Of a stretch of 64,000 nt of DNA, positions 34,514-48,814 are shown in pieces. The translations under genes were made by a program, and so were the position numbers. Position 1 is the first letter of the stretch; each line of letters begins with the position of its first letter. The stretch is from Struthidea cinerea (taxonomy: Eukaryota; Chordata; Aves; Passeriformes; Corcoracidae): positions 744,001 to 808,000 of the forward strand of contig VZTI01001721.1 in assembly GCA_013397865.1 (NCBI GenBank), written 5' to 3'. The notes under the pieces are model-generated. The model did no database searches. It was not told the origin of the DNA and saw only the letters and a program-made list of their open reading frames with translations.

Positions 34514-37500
34514 AAGCAACAGGTAGAGGTGGTTTTGAGGTAACTCAAGGCTTGTAATATGGAAAGCCCTTTTAATCATGCTGTGTGAGTCTGCCTGAGA
34601 AACATCCATCTTATCCTCACAGACTGTGATGGAGCTGACACATTATCTTCTCTGTCTTGCACAGAAGCTGAGCTTGTTTGAAACGACCAGTTGCTCAGAT
34701 TTTAGATTCGGTAGTGAGTCTGTCCTTTTCACAGAGAGAGAAAAAGCAAGCAGGCTGGAATAGATTGAGCCACAGATATCAAATGGGTGATAAAGGATCC
34801 ATAAGCAATGGGGTGGTTTTGGTTTTTATTTCTTTATGAGATTTTACAGGCAGCCGTGAGACTATCATCTTGGCAGAGAATGAAGAGCGTAATGGTGTAG
34901 ATGTCAGCTGACCCATTGGTAGGGTAAGACTAAAATAAAGGAAACACAATAGGCTCTGTGGTAAGAATAGAATTTGCTGCTGCTTATTTTGTAAAGTAAG
35001 ATGTATGACGTTTCTGGCTTCATGTTGTCGACTTCAAAGTGTTTGGGTCCCGTAAGGTTTAATTTCTGTGGAGCAGTGTTGCACAGGCCAGTGCTCCGAG
35101 GAAGTATCCTCTCCAACGCAGCCAGAGCAGGCTGCCAGAGCAAATGAACTGCACACAGCCTTAGTACAGTGCTTCCTGCGTCGGGAGGGTGGCAAAGAGT
35201 GTGGGCAAGCAGCTGGACAGACCTTTTTTACACGCTGGTGGATGACAGGTGGGAACTGAACTCTAAATGCTGGGCAGGATTTGGTTAGAAACTTGCCAAC
35301 TTTCCTAGTCAGTCCCTTTCCTGCCTCCTTGGGAGGCATCTTAAGGATGAGCTGAGGACTGGGATGCTCCAAGGTTTCCAATTAACTGGAGAAACTGTCC
35401 ATCCTGGATGCAGGCATCTCTGTGCCTCAGGATGGGAAGTCTGTAGCAAGTTTCTAAGTGTCATGTCTCTGAACCATTTCTACTGCATGAATGACCTCAG
35501 GTTGAAGGTCAAATGCCCTCTAAGTTCCACAGCTCGGTTTGAGCTGCTCTGGAGCTGGTGTTGGAGGAACTCCAGCCACTGCAGACTGCAATAGGCACAG
35601 TAATATCATGGTGGTTATGCAGCAGCCCTACACTAACACATTTTAGACTAGCATTCAGTAATGCACAGCTGTTACTGTTACTATTCACAATAATTGTGTT
35701 CAATCCAGTTGGTGACTGCCAGCAATCTTAGGAAACACATTTCATTTTGGAAACACCTTGTGTTTAAGAGTTTCTGAAACTAAATATGGCTGGACTTCAG
35801 TTCTGTGAAAAATTTCCAGTGTTTGGCTTTTCCTCCCAAAGCAGGATGAAAAGTATTCTGGTAATTTGGAAATTATCGCAGAATGGAAATTCATCTCCCT
35901 GGCCAGCTCTATTTATGAACTCATTAATTCAAATGCTCATCTACCAGCAAAAGACTTCCTAGCCTTTCATTATATTGGAAGTCTGTGCTTTAGTGTTGTC
36001 CCTCTGGTTTTGTTTCCAGAATCCATTTGAGATTCTTTTTACCTTTCCTTACTGTTGGCTATGATGACACTTGGAATGCATTAAGAAACCATAAGAATGC
36101 CAAGGAGTTTGTTTTCCTATGAGATTATATATGACATTTGAAGAATAACCCTTCAGCTAGCAATCTGTTCCCTCCTCTAAGGAGACCATTTACTTTTGAC
36201 TGAATTATTAAAAAACACAAAACCCAGAGTAAACTGTAAAGCTGAAGGCCTCTTTTCTAGTTCTTCCTCACAAATGTGGTCTTACTTTAGAATGTTCTAT
36301 ATGGTGATGCAGACCAGGACCACTCTTCATTCAGTGCTTGATTCTAGGCCTCCAGATCTGAACAGCTTGGCCTGCAGTCAGAAGTATACATTCCTTGTGC
36401 ACCTTTCAGAAGACAGCTCTGATTGTCTTACTTTGTTTTTGAGTCATTATTCTCTGTCCTTCGTCTTTGCCAAATGTCAAAATATAGCTGTTTCTCTGCT
36501 TAAGAGATACATTATGCTAAGTGCACTGGAAAAAAACATTGGCAAATGATATAATACTCTGGAAAAGAGGAAGAAATTTGGATGGTGCTGAGGGGAAAAA
36601 GGGAAAAAAAAAAGTAAGTAAAAGAGTAACCTTGCATCATACTGCTGGCAAATTTTGTCAAGCCAACAGCCAATCAGAGTTAATATGGCTTTACTCTCAA
36701 CAAACCTGCAGCAATACTATTATACTTTCACTACACTGTTTATGAAAAGCTGAGCTAGCCTGGAAGGCATTACATGAAAGACAATTCTAGGAAAACAGGA
36801 AAAAACCCTGTAATCATTGACAGTGCTCATGTCTGAAACCTGGTTTTTGAATGTACATTAGAATCCATAAAAGTAAATACTGAAAAATGGAGAGAATGTG
36901 TTACTTCCTGATTTTAAAACAATAATACGCTTTCTACTATAGCAACTACTAAGTTTAGTGACTATCTCATCTATGTATCCACACAGAAGGAGAGAGAGCA
37001 AGATCCTTAAGATACATGTGCCTCTGCATGTGTTCTCTTTCAAAAGCTGACATTTCTAGTCTGAGGTAACCAGCTATTCCTTATTCCAGAATAAGATTTT
37101 GAAGGCAGCCTCCTGCAGTACTGCAGCCATAGCCACCCTTTGCAACTACAAATGCAGCAGCATCCCAGCCACCATCATGCAAAGGGTTCAGGTGGAGAAG
37201 TAGCAGTTGTCAAGGTGGGATCCTCCACACATGTACACATACACACACACACACACACAGAGTCACTGAGGATATACTTAGTCTCTCATGCCTGGGGTTT
37301 GCATGTGTGGATGAGAGTGTTTCAATTACACTTTTCCCCATCTAGGTGCATATTCTGGCCTCTCCTGGTGTGTACAAACATAGCCCTGCAGGGCAACGGG
37401 TCTTCCAGCACACCTAGACTTTGTCACAGAGTACATCTCAGGACAGCATGGTTGCTGAGCCCGCCATGACCTGGAAGCAAGGTTGGTACCTTTGGGGATG

Positions 37501-39504
37501 CTGAGTGCTCCTCCACCACTTCTGACACACGTGACTCTCTTTACAGAGGGCTGGTTAGCTCAGGTGCCTGTGCACTGAATGCAACTGCTCTGTGTACATG
37601 TACCTCAGAATACATGGAGACTTTTCTGTCTTGGAACTGTTCTTCAGCATGAGATCTTTAAGTTTAGGGTGAAATAAAACCGTATTCTTTATTTTTTTGA
37701 GAACCATAACTTCCCATCTAACCTATGATTTAAATGAAAAGTATCTAAAATGAGTTAAACAGTAACACAGCCTCCTAGGGTTTTTGCCATTTCTCCACCA
37801 GTTGACTACTTGTGATTAAAATCCAGAAAAGACTAGCATTTTTATAATCTTTAATGTGTCTAGACTGCATTTTTGAAAGTTCAAAAACACAGAAAAGCTT
37901 AATATTCATTGTTTTTCAGTTAAATACAGATGCCTAAAGGAGATCGGGGTTAGACATTTAAATTGCACAATTACTTTCTAGACTCGAACTCCAGCCCTGG
38001 GTTTGCCACATGTCTGTAGGAAACACACACCAAGTCACTGCAAGTTGTCCCAACTTGAGCCCTGGAAGCACTTGGAATTAAAGTCCCTTGCAGGAATGCG
38101 AAGGGGACTTTAATCATTACATGTCTTTTGAAAGGCTCAGTGTGAGCTCTTTTGCTGGCTCATGAAGTGATGGGAGAAGCCCACTCAATTTTTCCTGTGC
38201 TGGCTGAGCTGAGCTGTCACATCACAGTACTGATGTGGAATTATCATGGAAGCATGCAGTGAACCAAAGTTGGGTTTGCTTAAAGACAGTTGTGCATCTG
38301 GGGTTTGGTTCAATTCCTACCCCTAGCTGTAAGAATTATTTGTAAAATGTTTTCACGTACCCAGAGAAAAACATTGTAGTTGCTTCTGGAATCTTGCTGT
38401 TCTAAGGGGCTCCTAAGTTTTTAATGGGCCAGTAGGACAGATCACTGAAAATCAGGACTGTCCCAGTGGCATTTTTCTGGTAAACATCAAAGGCTCTAGA
38501 GGCAAAGCAGTTCAAACCCATGGACAAGTGCCTTCAGGAGAGAAAAAGAAACACTAGTGTGAATTTAGACCATTAGTGCCTTTGAAAAATCTACTCCTTT
38601 TAGCTGCAGCATGTTCTGCAAGATCTGTGAACAGTTTTGTCCAGCTGTTGGTTATGAGCATTCGCTGTGTAAAAAAAAGAAACCTCCATGCCATTTTCTA
38701 GGATGTGCTCCAGCCAGGACTGTGCTTCGAGATGGCCCTGGGGTGGAAGGTAAGATTTCAGTGAAGAAATTTTCCCTGTCCTCAACTCATTTACAAAAAT
38801 ATTTGCATCACACAACTTGGAGTAGTAGAAAGAGAAACAGCCGTACGGATCACATATCTGCCCTAAAGCAGAGGCTGTATTTCACATCTGGTTTGGCCAC
38901 TGGAGGTCAGTGTTTTGGAGCAGAATGGACATAATCCATTTGGTAATCCTCTGTTACGGCCATAAAGACAGGAAGCACTGTACCAGACCTTTCCATGCGT
39001 CATTGTGGTGTTTAGTATGTGTCATCTTGGCTTGACATGGGAATATGAGTACATTCAGCAGCAGTCAAGGGGTTATATTTTTGAATAGTGTGAGAACAGC
39101 TGCAGAGAACATAGTTATTACTCAGAGATTATGTAATGAAGCTGCATGTTGCAGAGTGCAATCGTGGTTTAGTGTGCTAGATACTCCTTACTGATGTCAC
39201 TGCATAATGTAACACTGGGGCAAAACATTAGCAAAACCAATAGGAATAATTGCCTAATAGTACATCATGCTTCATTTACAGCCATGAGACCAGCTCTAGC
39301 AGCTTTGGCTCTTCTGTTTGTGTGGTTTTCACTTCCCTTCCCTCCTGTTGGTGCTGAGAACAGGGGGTAGGTGGGAAAGGAGGTGCATGCACATACTCTC
39401 TCCATATTACTCTATTTTCTTTCATGTTGCTGGGATTGGGAGGCTCCCTAAAAAAGGGTAAATAGTAGTGTACCCCACCAATGGCCACTAACTAGCAGTT
39501 TATC
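34514..39504. other. Unique non-coding sequence
   Basis: No gene or transposon is recognised. It contains a (CA)n microsatellite at 37231-37259. A segment at about 35060-35240 is GC-richer with frames on both strands but no family signature. Confidence 0.45.
37231..37259. repeat. (CA)n microsatellite
   Basis: After atgtacacat comes an uninterrupted run of about nine CA units ending at 37259. Confidence 0.9.
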
Positions 39505-39690
39505 CAAGAGGCCAATACTGGGTCTAAGACTGTTTAACAACTTCATCAGTTACCGAGATGATGGAGCGGAGTGCACTTCAGCATGTTTGCCAATGGCCTG
39601 TGAGGAGTAGCTGATATGCCAGAGGACCAGGGTGTCATTTGTAGGGACCTCAAGAGACTGCAGAAGTGGAGTGAAAGCAGTGGATGCTAG
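39505..39690 (+). mobile_element. CR1 LINE internal fragment, plus strand
   Basis: The stretch 'actgggtctaagactgttta' then 'acaacttcatcagttaccga' (about 39516-39558) matches the CR1 ORF2 segment after the GSVLGP-type motif. 'tcagcatgtttgccaatgg' (about 39578), 'ggagtagctgatatgccaga' (about 39603) and 'agggacctcaagagactgca' (about 39643) continue the same segment in order. Frame is lost and both ends are missing. This fragment covers part of what is deleted from the 14.2-kb copy. Confidence 0.85.
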
Positions 39691-42600
39691 AGAAGCAAAT
39701 AGTGCACAGGGAGAGCCTCGACCTCTAGTTCCTTGCAGGTATCTTCCAGCCCCTCTATGTCACTGGTATCCTCTGCCTTGCTCCAACTGGCACTCTGCTA
39801 ATCTCTCCCAGCCTATCCTGCTCCAGTCAAGAACTCATTTTGTCATCTCCACAAATTCTATCACTGCCAAATATGAGAAAAAATAGGTCATTTTGTCCCT
39901 TTCTGTCAGGGCAGCACAATTCACATCTCGAAATTCTTCATCGGGCTTTTTTCATTATTACCATGTTACCAATAATAAATAAAACCACACCTGAGACATG
40001 CAGCCAAATTCTGCTCAGATTTTCATTGTTTCAAATCTGGAATATGTGATAAATTGAATGAACTAATTCCTGATTTACTGTGTCTTAGGAGAGAAAAGAT
40101 CTTGGCTTGTTCGTAGAGTTTATCATTCAAATATGTTTTTATTAAATACAGAGATAGGTAAAGGGAATGGAAAATCATGCTAGTGGGAAACAGCCAGCCT
40201 ATTCCTGGCAGTATTTTAAATTATATCGATAGGTGAGCCAACCTTCATTTTTTTTTTTTTGTCTTTCAAATGGAATGGTTACAGTCAGAAGTATATGTGA
40301 TTTGTCTCACCATTTTCAATTTCTTAAGGACAAGAGTGTCATCTTACAAAACTTAATTTCTGGTAGCTGAAAAGCAGGGATAATTTTTTTTGTTTTAAAA
40401 GGGAGAAAAAAATCCAAAATATCTTGGGAAAAGACAGATTTGTGGTAGATCTTCTTTCCTGCTGAAAGATTTTCACTGAAAGAAAACAGGTCACTCAGAA
40501 AACCACTCAACTTTCCCCTCTTTGAACATGGGGATACTTTGAAGGGATTCTGACAAAACGGGTATTTAATTCCTGCTTCCAAAAGCAAAGTTGATTTCTG
40601 TGGTACACTTATCCACAGAAGAGTGAATACTCTCAGGGCTGACAAGAGTTAGGCTTCATCATGTTTTCATTGCTATTCTAGTTCTTCAGGGGCATAAGTA
40701 CATGACTACCTTGATGCTGGAACATAATTTAAGTTAAAAAATAGGAGGAAAATTCTTGCAGTGCAATTTCAACCACCCTTTCCCAAGAGTATCCTGCCCA
40801 AGAAGTGCTCACACTATTTATCTTTTTTGCCAGGGCAAATTTTTTTTACTAATTCTTTCACTGTTTGCTTGACCTTTTTGTTGGGCTCTCTCACAATGGT
40901 TTCCATCTGTTTCTGTATTTCATGTACTTCATTAAAAAACACCCTCTGAAACATCCTATGATTCATTAGATTATTGTGTCATGGGTCTTGCAAGTGGGCT
41001 GCGCTTATGTGGTGGCTCCCACAGTTGGATGTTCTGAACTTCAGTAAGATCTTCACATCTTTGTTCACTGAATGATGACTGCCAGCATCCACAAAGTTTC
41101 CTCCAAAATACATCACATCAGCATGTTGCTGCTGGTGGCAGATAATGGAGGCTGTGGAGATCTCACAGATCCATCTCAGCAGAGCTCTGGAGCTTGTTTG
41201 GTCACCGCCCTTGAAAAGTAAAAAATATTTATAGTGAGAGTCAGTTACAGGAATGGGTTAATTGGACTGGAAAACAGGTACCAATAATGGCAGAATAAGA
41301 GGAAAGGTCTAATTCACTCAGCTGAGTACTCATGGTAAAAAGCTGGCTGTGATATCATATGATCTCTCATACTGGTACTTCTGCAAGTTTCAAGAAAAAT
41401 AGGTTGAAGCAGGATACAGAAGAGTGTAAAAAGCAGGCTACCAGTGTGATAGCAGTTAAGGCTGTGTCCCAGGCAGGTACATAAAGATCAAAATTATTCC
41501 AGGCTCAGAGAAAGCTATTTATATACACTCAGTTGGAAGATGATTTGAGACTTAACTATAGGAAACTCTCAGTATGAGAGGGAGGATTGAATGTTTGGTA
41601 AGCTTTCTCTGACTAAATAGAATGAGCCACAGCATTAGGTTGGAGCTGAATTGAGCATGTCTTCTGACAGGACCTCAGGTCTGTAGCATAGTGCAAACTC
41701 ATATGAGAGCTATGGCTTTTCCTTTCTCCATTGGTCCTGGCACAAACAGCAGATCACAGGGTTAACATGCAAGTTACCTCCGCCACAGGAGCTCCCACAG
41801 ACGCTGTACAGATTGGCTTGAGGTGTGAGAAGGTCCTTGGAGCGTGAGGGGGAAGTGGAGAAGGAGGAGGCAAAGGTTCAAATCTCCTACTAAAGGCATG
41901 AGCTGTATTGGAACTGTAGCCATGGCCACCAGCAGAAGGCAACTGCTCATCTCTTGTGCAAAGTTGTGCAAAGAAAAGTGTCACTGAACTGAAAACACCA
42001 TTTAGTGCAGGAAATGATGATTGCCACACTGTACTCATTTTAAGCTTTTAACTTGTGACTAGGTACCAGATTCCTCAGCTGAAATTTTTTTTGAAGCTTT
42101 AATCACTTACGTTCTTGACTGTTACAGTTTCTTTTTTCATCTCTCCATTTACGTATCTGTTATCTAAAGTGCAGAACATCCAGAATGGTGTCACTAGACT
42201 GCTCTTTTCTTCAGGAATTTTATCACTTTGTTCTGTGTCACCTTCACTGGCTTCCCTTCCATCATCAAATTAAAATGTAAATGACATTCCTGAGGGCTGG
42301 TCCTTTTTTTCATCACATGAGTTTTAGGCCTGCGTAGCTCTCTGGTTTTATTAGTGTTGACTGTGATATAAAAAAGGGAGAAATACCCCCTGGCTTTTGG
42401 AGCTACCCATAGATTTAGTCCATCCTGTCTCTCATCTTGTACTCATGGCAACACCATGACATTGAGTCTGCATATGCTTCCATTGTCTGGGTTTCTTTTC
42501 TCTCTCATTTCCATATCTGGCTATTCTTTACTTCCTCTGATATTCTATCAAACAACTTTTCCATTTGAGGCACTGTGTTACCTTCAATATGCCATTACAA

Positions 42601-45600
42601 AAATATCCTTTGAAGTTGCTGATTGAACCTATGCACAAGTAGAAGAAAAATGGCAAAACAAAGAATGTCTCCAAGAAAGGGGAGACTTGACTTGATTCTT
42701 CACACTCTACTTCAGTAGGAGCTGAAGGCCTTCAGTCCAAGTGGACTGGATTGTTTTTAATGCTGGGCTATCCAGAAGCGAATTGTTTCCCTTATAGCAA
42801 ACTATCTGCCTAATTTACTAATTATCAGACTAAATGGGATTAGACATGGGACTTTCCAGATGACTCCAGGCAATAAAACCAATGAAATAAATTCTCTTCC
42901 GATGATACTTGTACAGAAATGTTACTGTGGGGTAATAGTCTGCATGCAAAAGCTGTTTCCATCTTTGGAAAATATACCATTTCCATGCACAGCTTCTGGT
43001 GCAGTCAGTGCCAGCAGGCATAAGCTCTGTGTGGAATCTGACAGCATTTGTACCTCAGGGTATGACTGTGTGTAGTTGCATCTCCTGAGAAAGACAACGG
43101 AGAAAGCAGACAGCTAACAAAGAAGATGCGTAAGAAATGGATAGTGTGGAAGTGAAAGAGTATTTACACACTTCTATTTGACTGAAAGCCTCTGGAAAGA
43201 GCTCTCAGATCTAAATCCCTCAAGGATCTGGGGTTTAACTCATCTAACCTCAACTGTAGATGCCCAAGTGAAAATTCCTGATCCTCAAATTCCTCTTGAG
43301 CAGTTTCCAGCTTGTAGGCAGCTGAAGTCGGTAGACACCTCTGCCTTCAACTTTTACATTTCTGATACATTTGTTTCATTTATGAACCGTAGTCAGCAAG
43401 GCCTAAACTTCGAGTGTCCTCTGTAGCGGGGTGCCTGTCTCACAGTCAAGAATTTTGAGCATCGACAGATCAGATGTTCCTCTGCCTGTTTAGCCTAAAA
43501 ATACCAGAATGTTGGGTGCAGTGTGAACAAACCAAATGCCATTGGGTTCTTCATATAAAAGGCAGTGGTCATGGTAGTGACTCAGTGAGTATTGCTTCCA
43601 ATTTTTGTTTTGTTTTTGAATACAATACTCTGTGGCTAGCACACTTTTCAAGGCTCTGGAAGACATAGATTTACTTCCTTTCTCTTCCTGATTTATACTA
43701 CCAGGCAGGCATTTATTGCTGGCTACATGAGATATTCATGTAGTGCCTGTTCATTACTATCTGGAAGAACCCAACTCCTTATGTAAGAAACTTAAGACTT
43801 TTAGCTTGTGGTTGATGATCCTCCCCACCAGTGGGGATTTGTATTATAGTGCTTTAGTAGTGCTTAGGTTACTTTGTCAATCCAGCTCTTGAACATCCAT
43901 CCAAGGGCTTTGGTCTCTTGGATATAAAAATGGGAATGATTGGGTGGGAAAAGATTTAAGAGATTTTTGTACAAAACAGTGCAATTTACCTGATGAAAAA
44001 AATCAGATTTTTACTCACTTGGAGGTATTTTAATGACAAAGTGTAAGGGGACCATTAGAACAGATGCAGATGTTTTGTGTGAAATGGCTCAGTTACAGCA
44101 AGAACTACATGAACTTTTACCCTGAACTCAAACCAAAATCTTTCTCTCTTCTTCCTTTTTTTTTTTTTTTCCTGATGTACTAAATTGTTTAGTTAAACTT
44201 TTGGTTTGTTTCTTTTCCTGTTCATATGCCTCTTTAGTCCTTTTTTCAGCTGGGACTAGTATTCAGCTACCACCAAGAAGGCTGATTTGTGTGACTCACA
44301 GCCAGCTCTGTTCTGTGTTGGGCAAATTTGTTCCTTTTGCAGCATAATAGTTACACCAGTCTTCCTAATCTTTTCCATTTGTAGACCATAACTAGATTTC
44401 AATACCAGAAGAAGGAGGTGGTCATCTTTCTCTTGCTGTCAGTGGAGATGTCAAAGTTCCTGTTGGAAATTAAGATTCTCCATAAAAACAGCTCTTCAAA
44501 GGTGCTGCATCAAGTTTTTCCCTATTTTTCAAATATACTGGCCCAATCCTGAAGACCCCTTTAGTCTCTCCACATCTCTCCTTTCCCTGTGTTTCTCCTC
44601 TGGGCTCATGGTCAACATGACTGAATCATTCTAAACTGCACTGAATCTAATAGTTCTTCACCGTTTTCTTTCAGCCTTCTTGCCTTCATATCATTTACTA
44701 CTGTTTCTCCTCCTCATGTTTTTTTTCTGTCTCCTTTTAAAAATCACCTCCTGATCACCTTCTCTGATTTTCATCCTTTGTTTCCTAATTTCTGTCCTCT
44801 GAAATCCCTGAATTTTTCTATGAACTGAAACCTGCTCGGCCAACTCACACAGAAATTCCAATAGGTAAAACAGAAGAAAGCAAGTGGAGGTGGGCTGCAA
44901 ACACTGCTGCGGACAGGGAATCTTACTAATGCCCTGTTTATTCTCATCTGAAGGCTTGAAACGCACACAGCCTAGTTAATCAATGGACAGTGACAGTGTG
45001 GAGATAAGTTAAAAAAGTGTGGATCAGGGGCCCGTGTTCAATATACAACAGCCTTGCCCATGTACATCATAGTTGTAGTAGGCTGTAAAGGCATTACTCC
45101 CTAGTTAGTGCTCCTCATTCACACTGGTCATCAGCACAAGTCAGAAAGCAGTTGTGGACAGGGAGGGATGGGCAGAAGAGGACAGAGAAAGCAACCACTG
45201 TACATTCAGCTGTGCAATATTTTTTTTGGTCTTGCAACGAACAAAGCTACTTCAGCTCTGTAGCTGCAACTTGGCAACCCTTCTTTTGAGTTCCTTAAAA
45301 AGAAACAAAACTGTTCTACCATCTGTGAGACCCACTTGTCCTTTCCCTTTCCTCACACATATGCTCACTACATTACGTTACCAGTTGAATATAGCAACAT
45401 ATGCATGCTAAAATTTCCAGCTGAGATGCATAGACATTCTTTTACGATTACCAGAGTGGTGTCAGCTGTGCGGCAGAACTGCTCTGCCCCAGTCACTTAA
45501 CCCATAATTGATTCAGAGGAAGGGAAATATGGAATGGCAATAGAATTTTACGTAGGCAGAATGTGGTAGCTGTGATTCAGTCTGGAATATGACTAGCACA

Positions 45601-47827
45601 CGATGATTTGAGGCCATGGGCCAGCAAAGTACTTAATTATGCTCTTCACTGAAAGCAGGCACAGTCTTACTGACTTCTCATGTTCTGAAAATTCGGGCTT
45701 GAATGTTTTGTTGGGCTGGGGCCTTACATCCCTGTTGCATGAAAACACAGTAGGATCATGGATAATTGGGTAGATGTCTTTGCATGTTTTGGGCAAATGC
45801 AATTTTATTTTGACTGAACTCCAAAGGGGTGTGACAGGAACTTTCTCTGATCCAGAGAAGGTGGCTCCCATTATGTAATGCTGAATACCCTGTACCTCAC
45901 AGTGGGGATTAGGTACATGGACATGCTACTGCTATCACATCGTTGACCTGCTCCAAGCAAGGACAAAGCTTTCAGCTGCCTGCCCAAAACACAATCTACT
46001 GACTGACATCCCATGTGGTGGCTTTACATTCAGTTGTAAAGCTTAAATTCAGGTACCTTCTCTGGGCTACATTATTTAGTAGTATGGTGCTAGAGAATGG
46101 ATTTAGAAAGGTCAGTGGCCCATCACAGTTTTTGTAACTCCCCATAAAAACTCATAGGAATTTTAGCTTTGCTTTTGAGATCAGCTTTCTACACCTGTGA
46201 AGGGATTCACTAGGATATAGAACAAAACAGTCTTTGCCTACAAGAACATAAATTCCTTAAGACATGCTCCATTGGTGAACAGGTTGGCAGGAGCTGCTTT
46301 TGAGGGGGGATGATTTTCACACAGAGTGAATATCATCCATTTTTTACATATTAAAGAGCCAAGGAAAGACCAAGAAAAATTGGTTTCCTTCTCTTCTAAC
46401 ATAAAGGGGGCCAGATTCTCAGCTGGTCTATATTAATACAGTTTCTTGAACTCTTTGGAGTGATGCTGATTAGAACCATCTGAAGACCCTGTCTACGATG
46501 TCTTGCTATTTTTACAAAACTGTAAAAAAGGGATCTACTCAAGTCTCAGCAGCTGTGAAAAGAAGCTATACTACGGGGTGCATTTTAGCAACAGAAGCAA
46601 GAGAGAAAAAATATGTATGGGGCAAGAATTTTTTTACATGAAAGGTAACAAACGTGGAAAAAATTAAAAATAAATGACAGATTGAAAGACTTTATGGTTT
46701 GGAAGCACTAATGAATTCATGTCTGGCATCAGCAGCCTCTTTTTTTGGTTTTTTGAAACTGGGTGTTCTGATTCAACATTATTAATGAACCATTTTCTCA
46801 GCCTTTTTTACCCACATAAATGTAGATCATAAAAATCTACTGCATGTCTCTTTTTAATGAACTACGTGAAAAAAAGTATTAGCAAGGCAATAATATGTAT
46901 TAAGCACCTTTCATAAGAATGTCTCAAGTAATTATAATAAAATGCTCCAGGATAAATCAATGAAAAGCTTTGAGTTCATTGCCTATTAGAATGAGAAGTT
47001 TTGATTTACTTGTTGAAATTTTGAGGCTCACTGTGCCTAACTGGGATAGGAAGAGTTTTTCACTGTTTGAGCTTGAAACAGAATTCACACTGCTGGCAAG
47101 ACCAGTGGAAAAATGTCATGTTTCCAAAGGATCATGAAAAACCAAAACAGCAGGGCCCAATTTTAAGGTCCAGGTTGAATTTCTATTCAGTTTGTACACA
47201 GACAAAATGTAAAAAAAATGGTATCTCAGCAATTTCTGAGTGAAAATGCCACCTGAAAGTTCTTGAGGGATATACCTGCCTATGAAATCCTTTAGATTTG
47301 TAAAAGTTTCTATTGGTTTTTTGTGCGTTTTCTTGTTCATGGGTTTTTTTTGTTTGTTTCATTATTTTTATTTGTTAGCAAATACATCTATTTTTGATGG
47401 CAGAATTGTTTTTCAAAATTAACATCATAAAAGCAACATTTACCCAATGTAGCATACAATCCCAAGGTTACTATTTATGATGTTCGTATAGCTTACTAGG
47501 GTGACAGCTCTCAGTGTACATTCTCACCATTTTTCGGGGGAAAGCCTCTACATTTATAAAAGCTACTTTTCACACTTTATACTTTCCATATACCAGTAGT
47601 CTCCATATTGAAACTTCGCTGAATTTTATGTATATTGTCTTGTGTATGTTCTCCCTTCCAACAGATGCCTTTAAAATTGTACTTCTATGACTTTAAAATT
47701 TTGGTTTAAGTCAGTTTCTTGTATCTCTCTTTAAGTAACGGGTTCAGTTCGTAAACCAGGAAGAAACACCAATTAAGTGTAGGAGTTTTGGTTTGAAATA
47801 TGGATCACTTACTGATTTTTTTCTTTT
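39691..47827. other. Unique AT-rich non-coding sequence
   Basis: No gene is recognised in about 8 kb. A faint RT-like stretch (gaacttcagtaagatcttca near 41037-41056) could be a very old CR1 remnant, not called separately. Short T runs lie near 40249-40260 and 44157-44170. Confidence 0.45.
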
Positions 47828-48687
47828 TGTGAGATAAGAATAAGAAGAAAGCAAAGCAGGCACAAAACTTACAGAATATAAAGAAATTTATTAACAGACT
47901 TAAATAAAGAGGGAAAAAACCTCCTGTGGTGTAAAACATTTCTTCCAGGAAAACTCACAGTTCTTTTACACTGCAAGACATGGACCGTCACATGGGGTTA
48001 TTAATCTTTTTAAGGATGAGTTATGTTGGCCTAAAAATGAAGCTTTTTTTCGCCACCAGTCTCTTAAAACCCTCTCCCTCTCTCTGCTTNNNNNNNNNNN
48101 NNNNNNNNNNNNNNNNNNNNNNNNNNNNNNNNNNNNNNNNNNNNNNNNNNNNNNNNNNNNNNNNNNNNNNNNNNNNNNNNNNNNNNNNNNNNNNNNNNNN
48201 NNNNNNNNNNNNNNNNNNNNNNNNNNNNNNNNNNNNNNNNNNNNNNNNNNNNNNNNNNNNNNNNNNNNNNNNNNNNNNNNNNNNNNNNNNNNNNNNNNNN
48301 NNNNNNNNNNNNNNNNNNNNNNNNNNNNNNNNNNNNNNNNNNNNNNNNNNNNNNNNNNNNNNNNNNNNNNNNNNNNNNNNNNNNNNNNNNNNNNNNNNNN
48401 NNNNNNNNNNNNNNNNNNNNNNNNNNNNNNNNNNNNNNNNGGCTCAGGGATAGTTCCCCCTCCCAACGACCCAGGGTCCTTGCCACAGCGCTGGGAGAAG
48501 GGGCGGGGGCGCAGGGACCCCAGCCCGGCCTGGCGGGGCCCGGAGGCTCTGAGGCCCCCCTACCTTCTGGCAGGTGTGCTGGAAAGGAAGGCCAATTCCC
48601 GCCTTCCCACATGGTTTAAATATGTAAATTGAGAGAAGTGTTATTGCTCTAAAAAGTTGTCTGTCAATTCAGGGTCAACCCACTACA
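47828..48687 (-). mobile_element. ERV LTR (avian ERVL-like) split by an assembly gap
   Basis: On the minus strand the element begins TGTAGTGGGTTGACCCTGAA at 48687, nearly the same 5' terminus as the LTR at 34513. It ends …TTATCTCACA at 47828. An AATAAA signal (complement of 47887-47892) lies about 60 bp from the 3' end. The flanks ctttt (47823-47827) and gtttt (48688-48692) could be a 5-bp duplication with one change, but the T-richness weakens this. The GC-rich stretch 48441-48560 is inside the LTR and should not be taken for a gene promoter. The 351-N gap (48090-48440) hides the middle, so a full provirus cannot be excluded if the gap is mis-sized. Confidence 0.78.
48090..48440. other. Assembly gap (351 N)
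   Basis: Only N is present. Open frames across it are artefacts. The CT-rich left edge and GC-rich right edge suggest a hard-to-sequence segment. Confidence 0.99.
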
Positions 48688-48814
48688 GTTTTAAATTCTG
48701 ATTTCTTGGAGAAATAATGAACTTCACCTATGATTTTTGAAAAGTCATGGAATTGTGGAAGTTTCCTGACAACTATAAAACAGCAATGTTATGCACACCT
48801 TTTAGAAGGGCAAG

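Noticed and set aside
41000..41090. Possible CR1 RT fragment (gaacttcagtaagatcttca)
   Set aside because: Only one short block resembles the RT motif; the neighbouring sequence does not continue the alignment.
48441..48560. GC-rich stretch as a CpG-island promoter
   Set aside because: It lies inside an LTR whose termini are visible on both sides.
48064..48612. Long minus-strand frames across the gap
   Set aside because: They are mostly N; the readable parts are LTR sequence.
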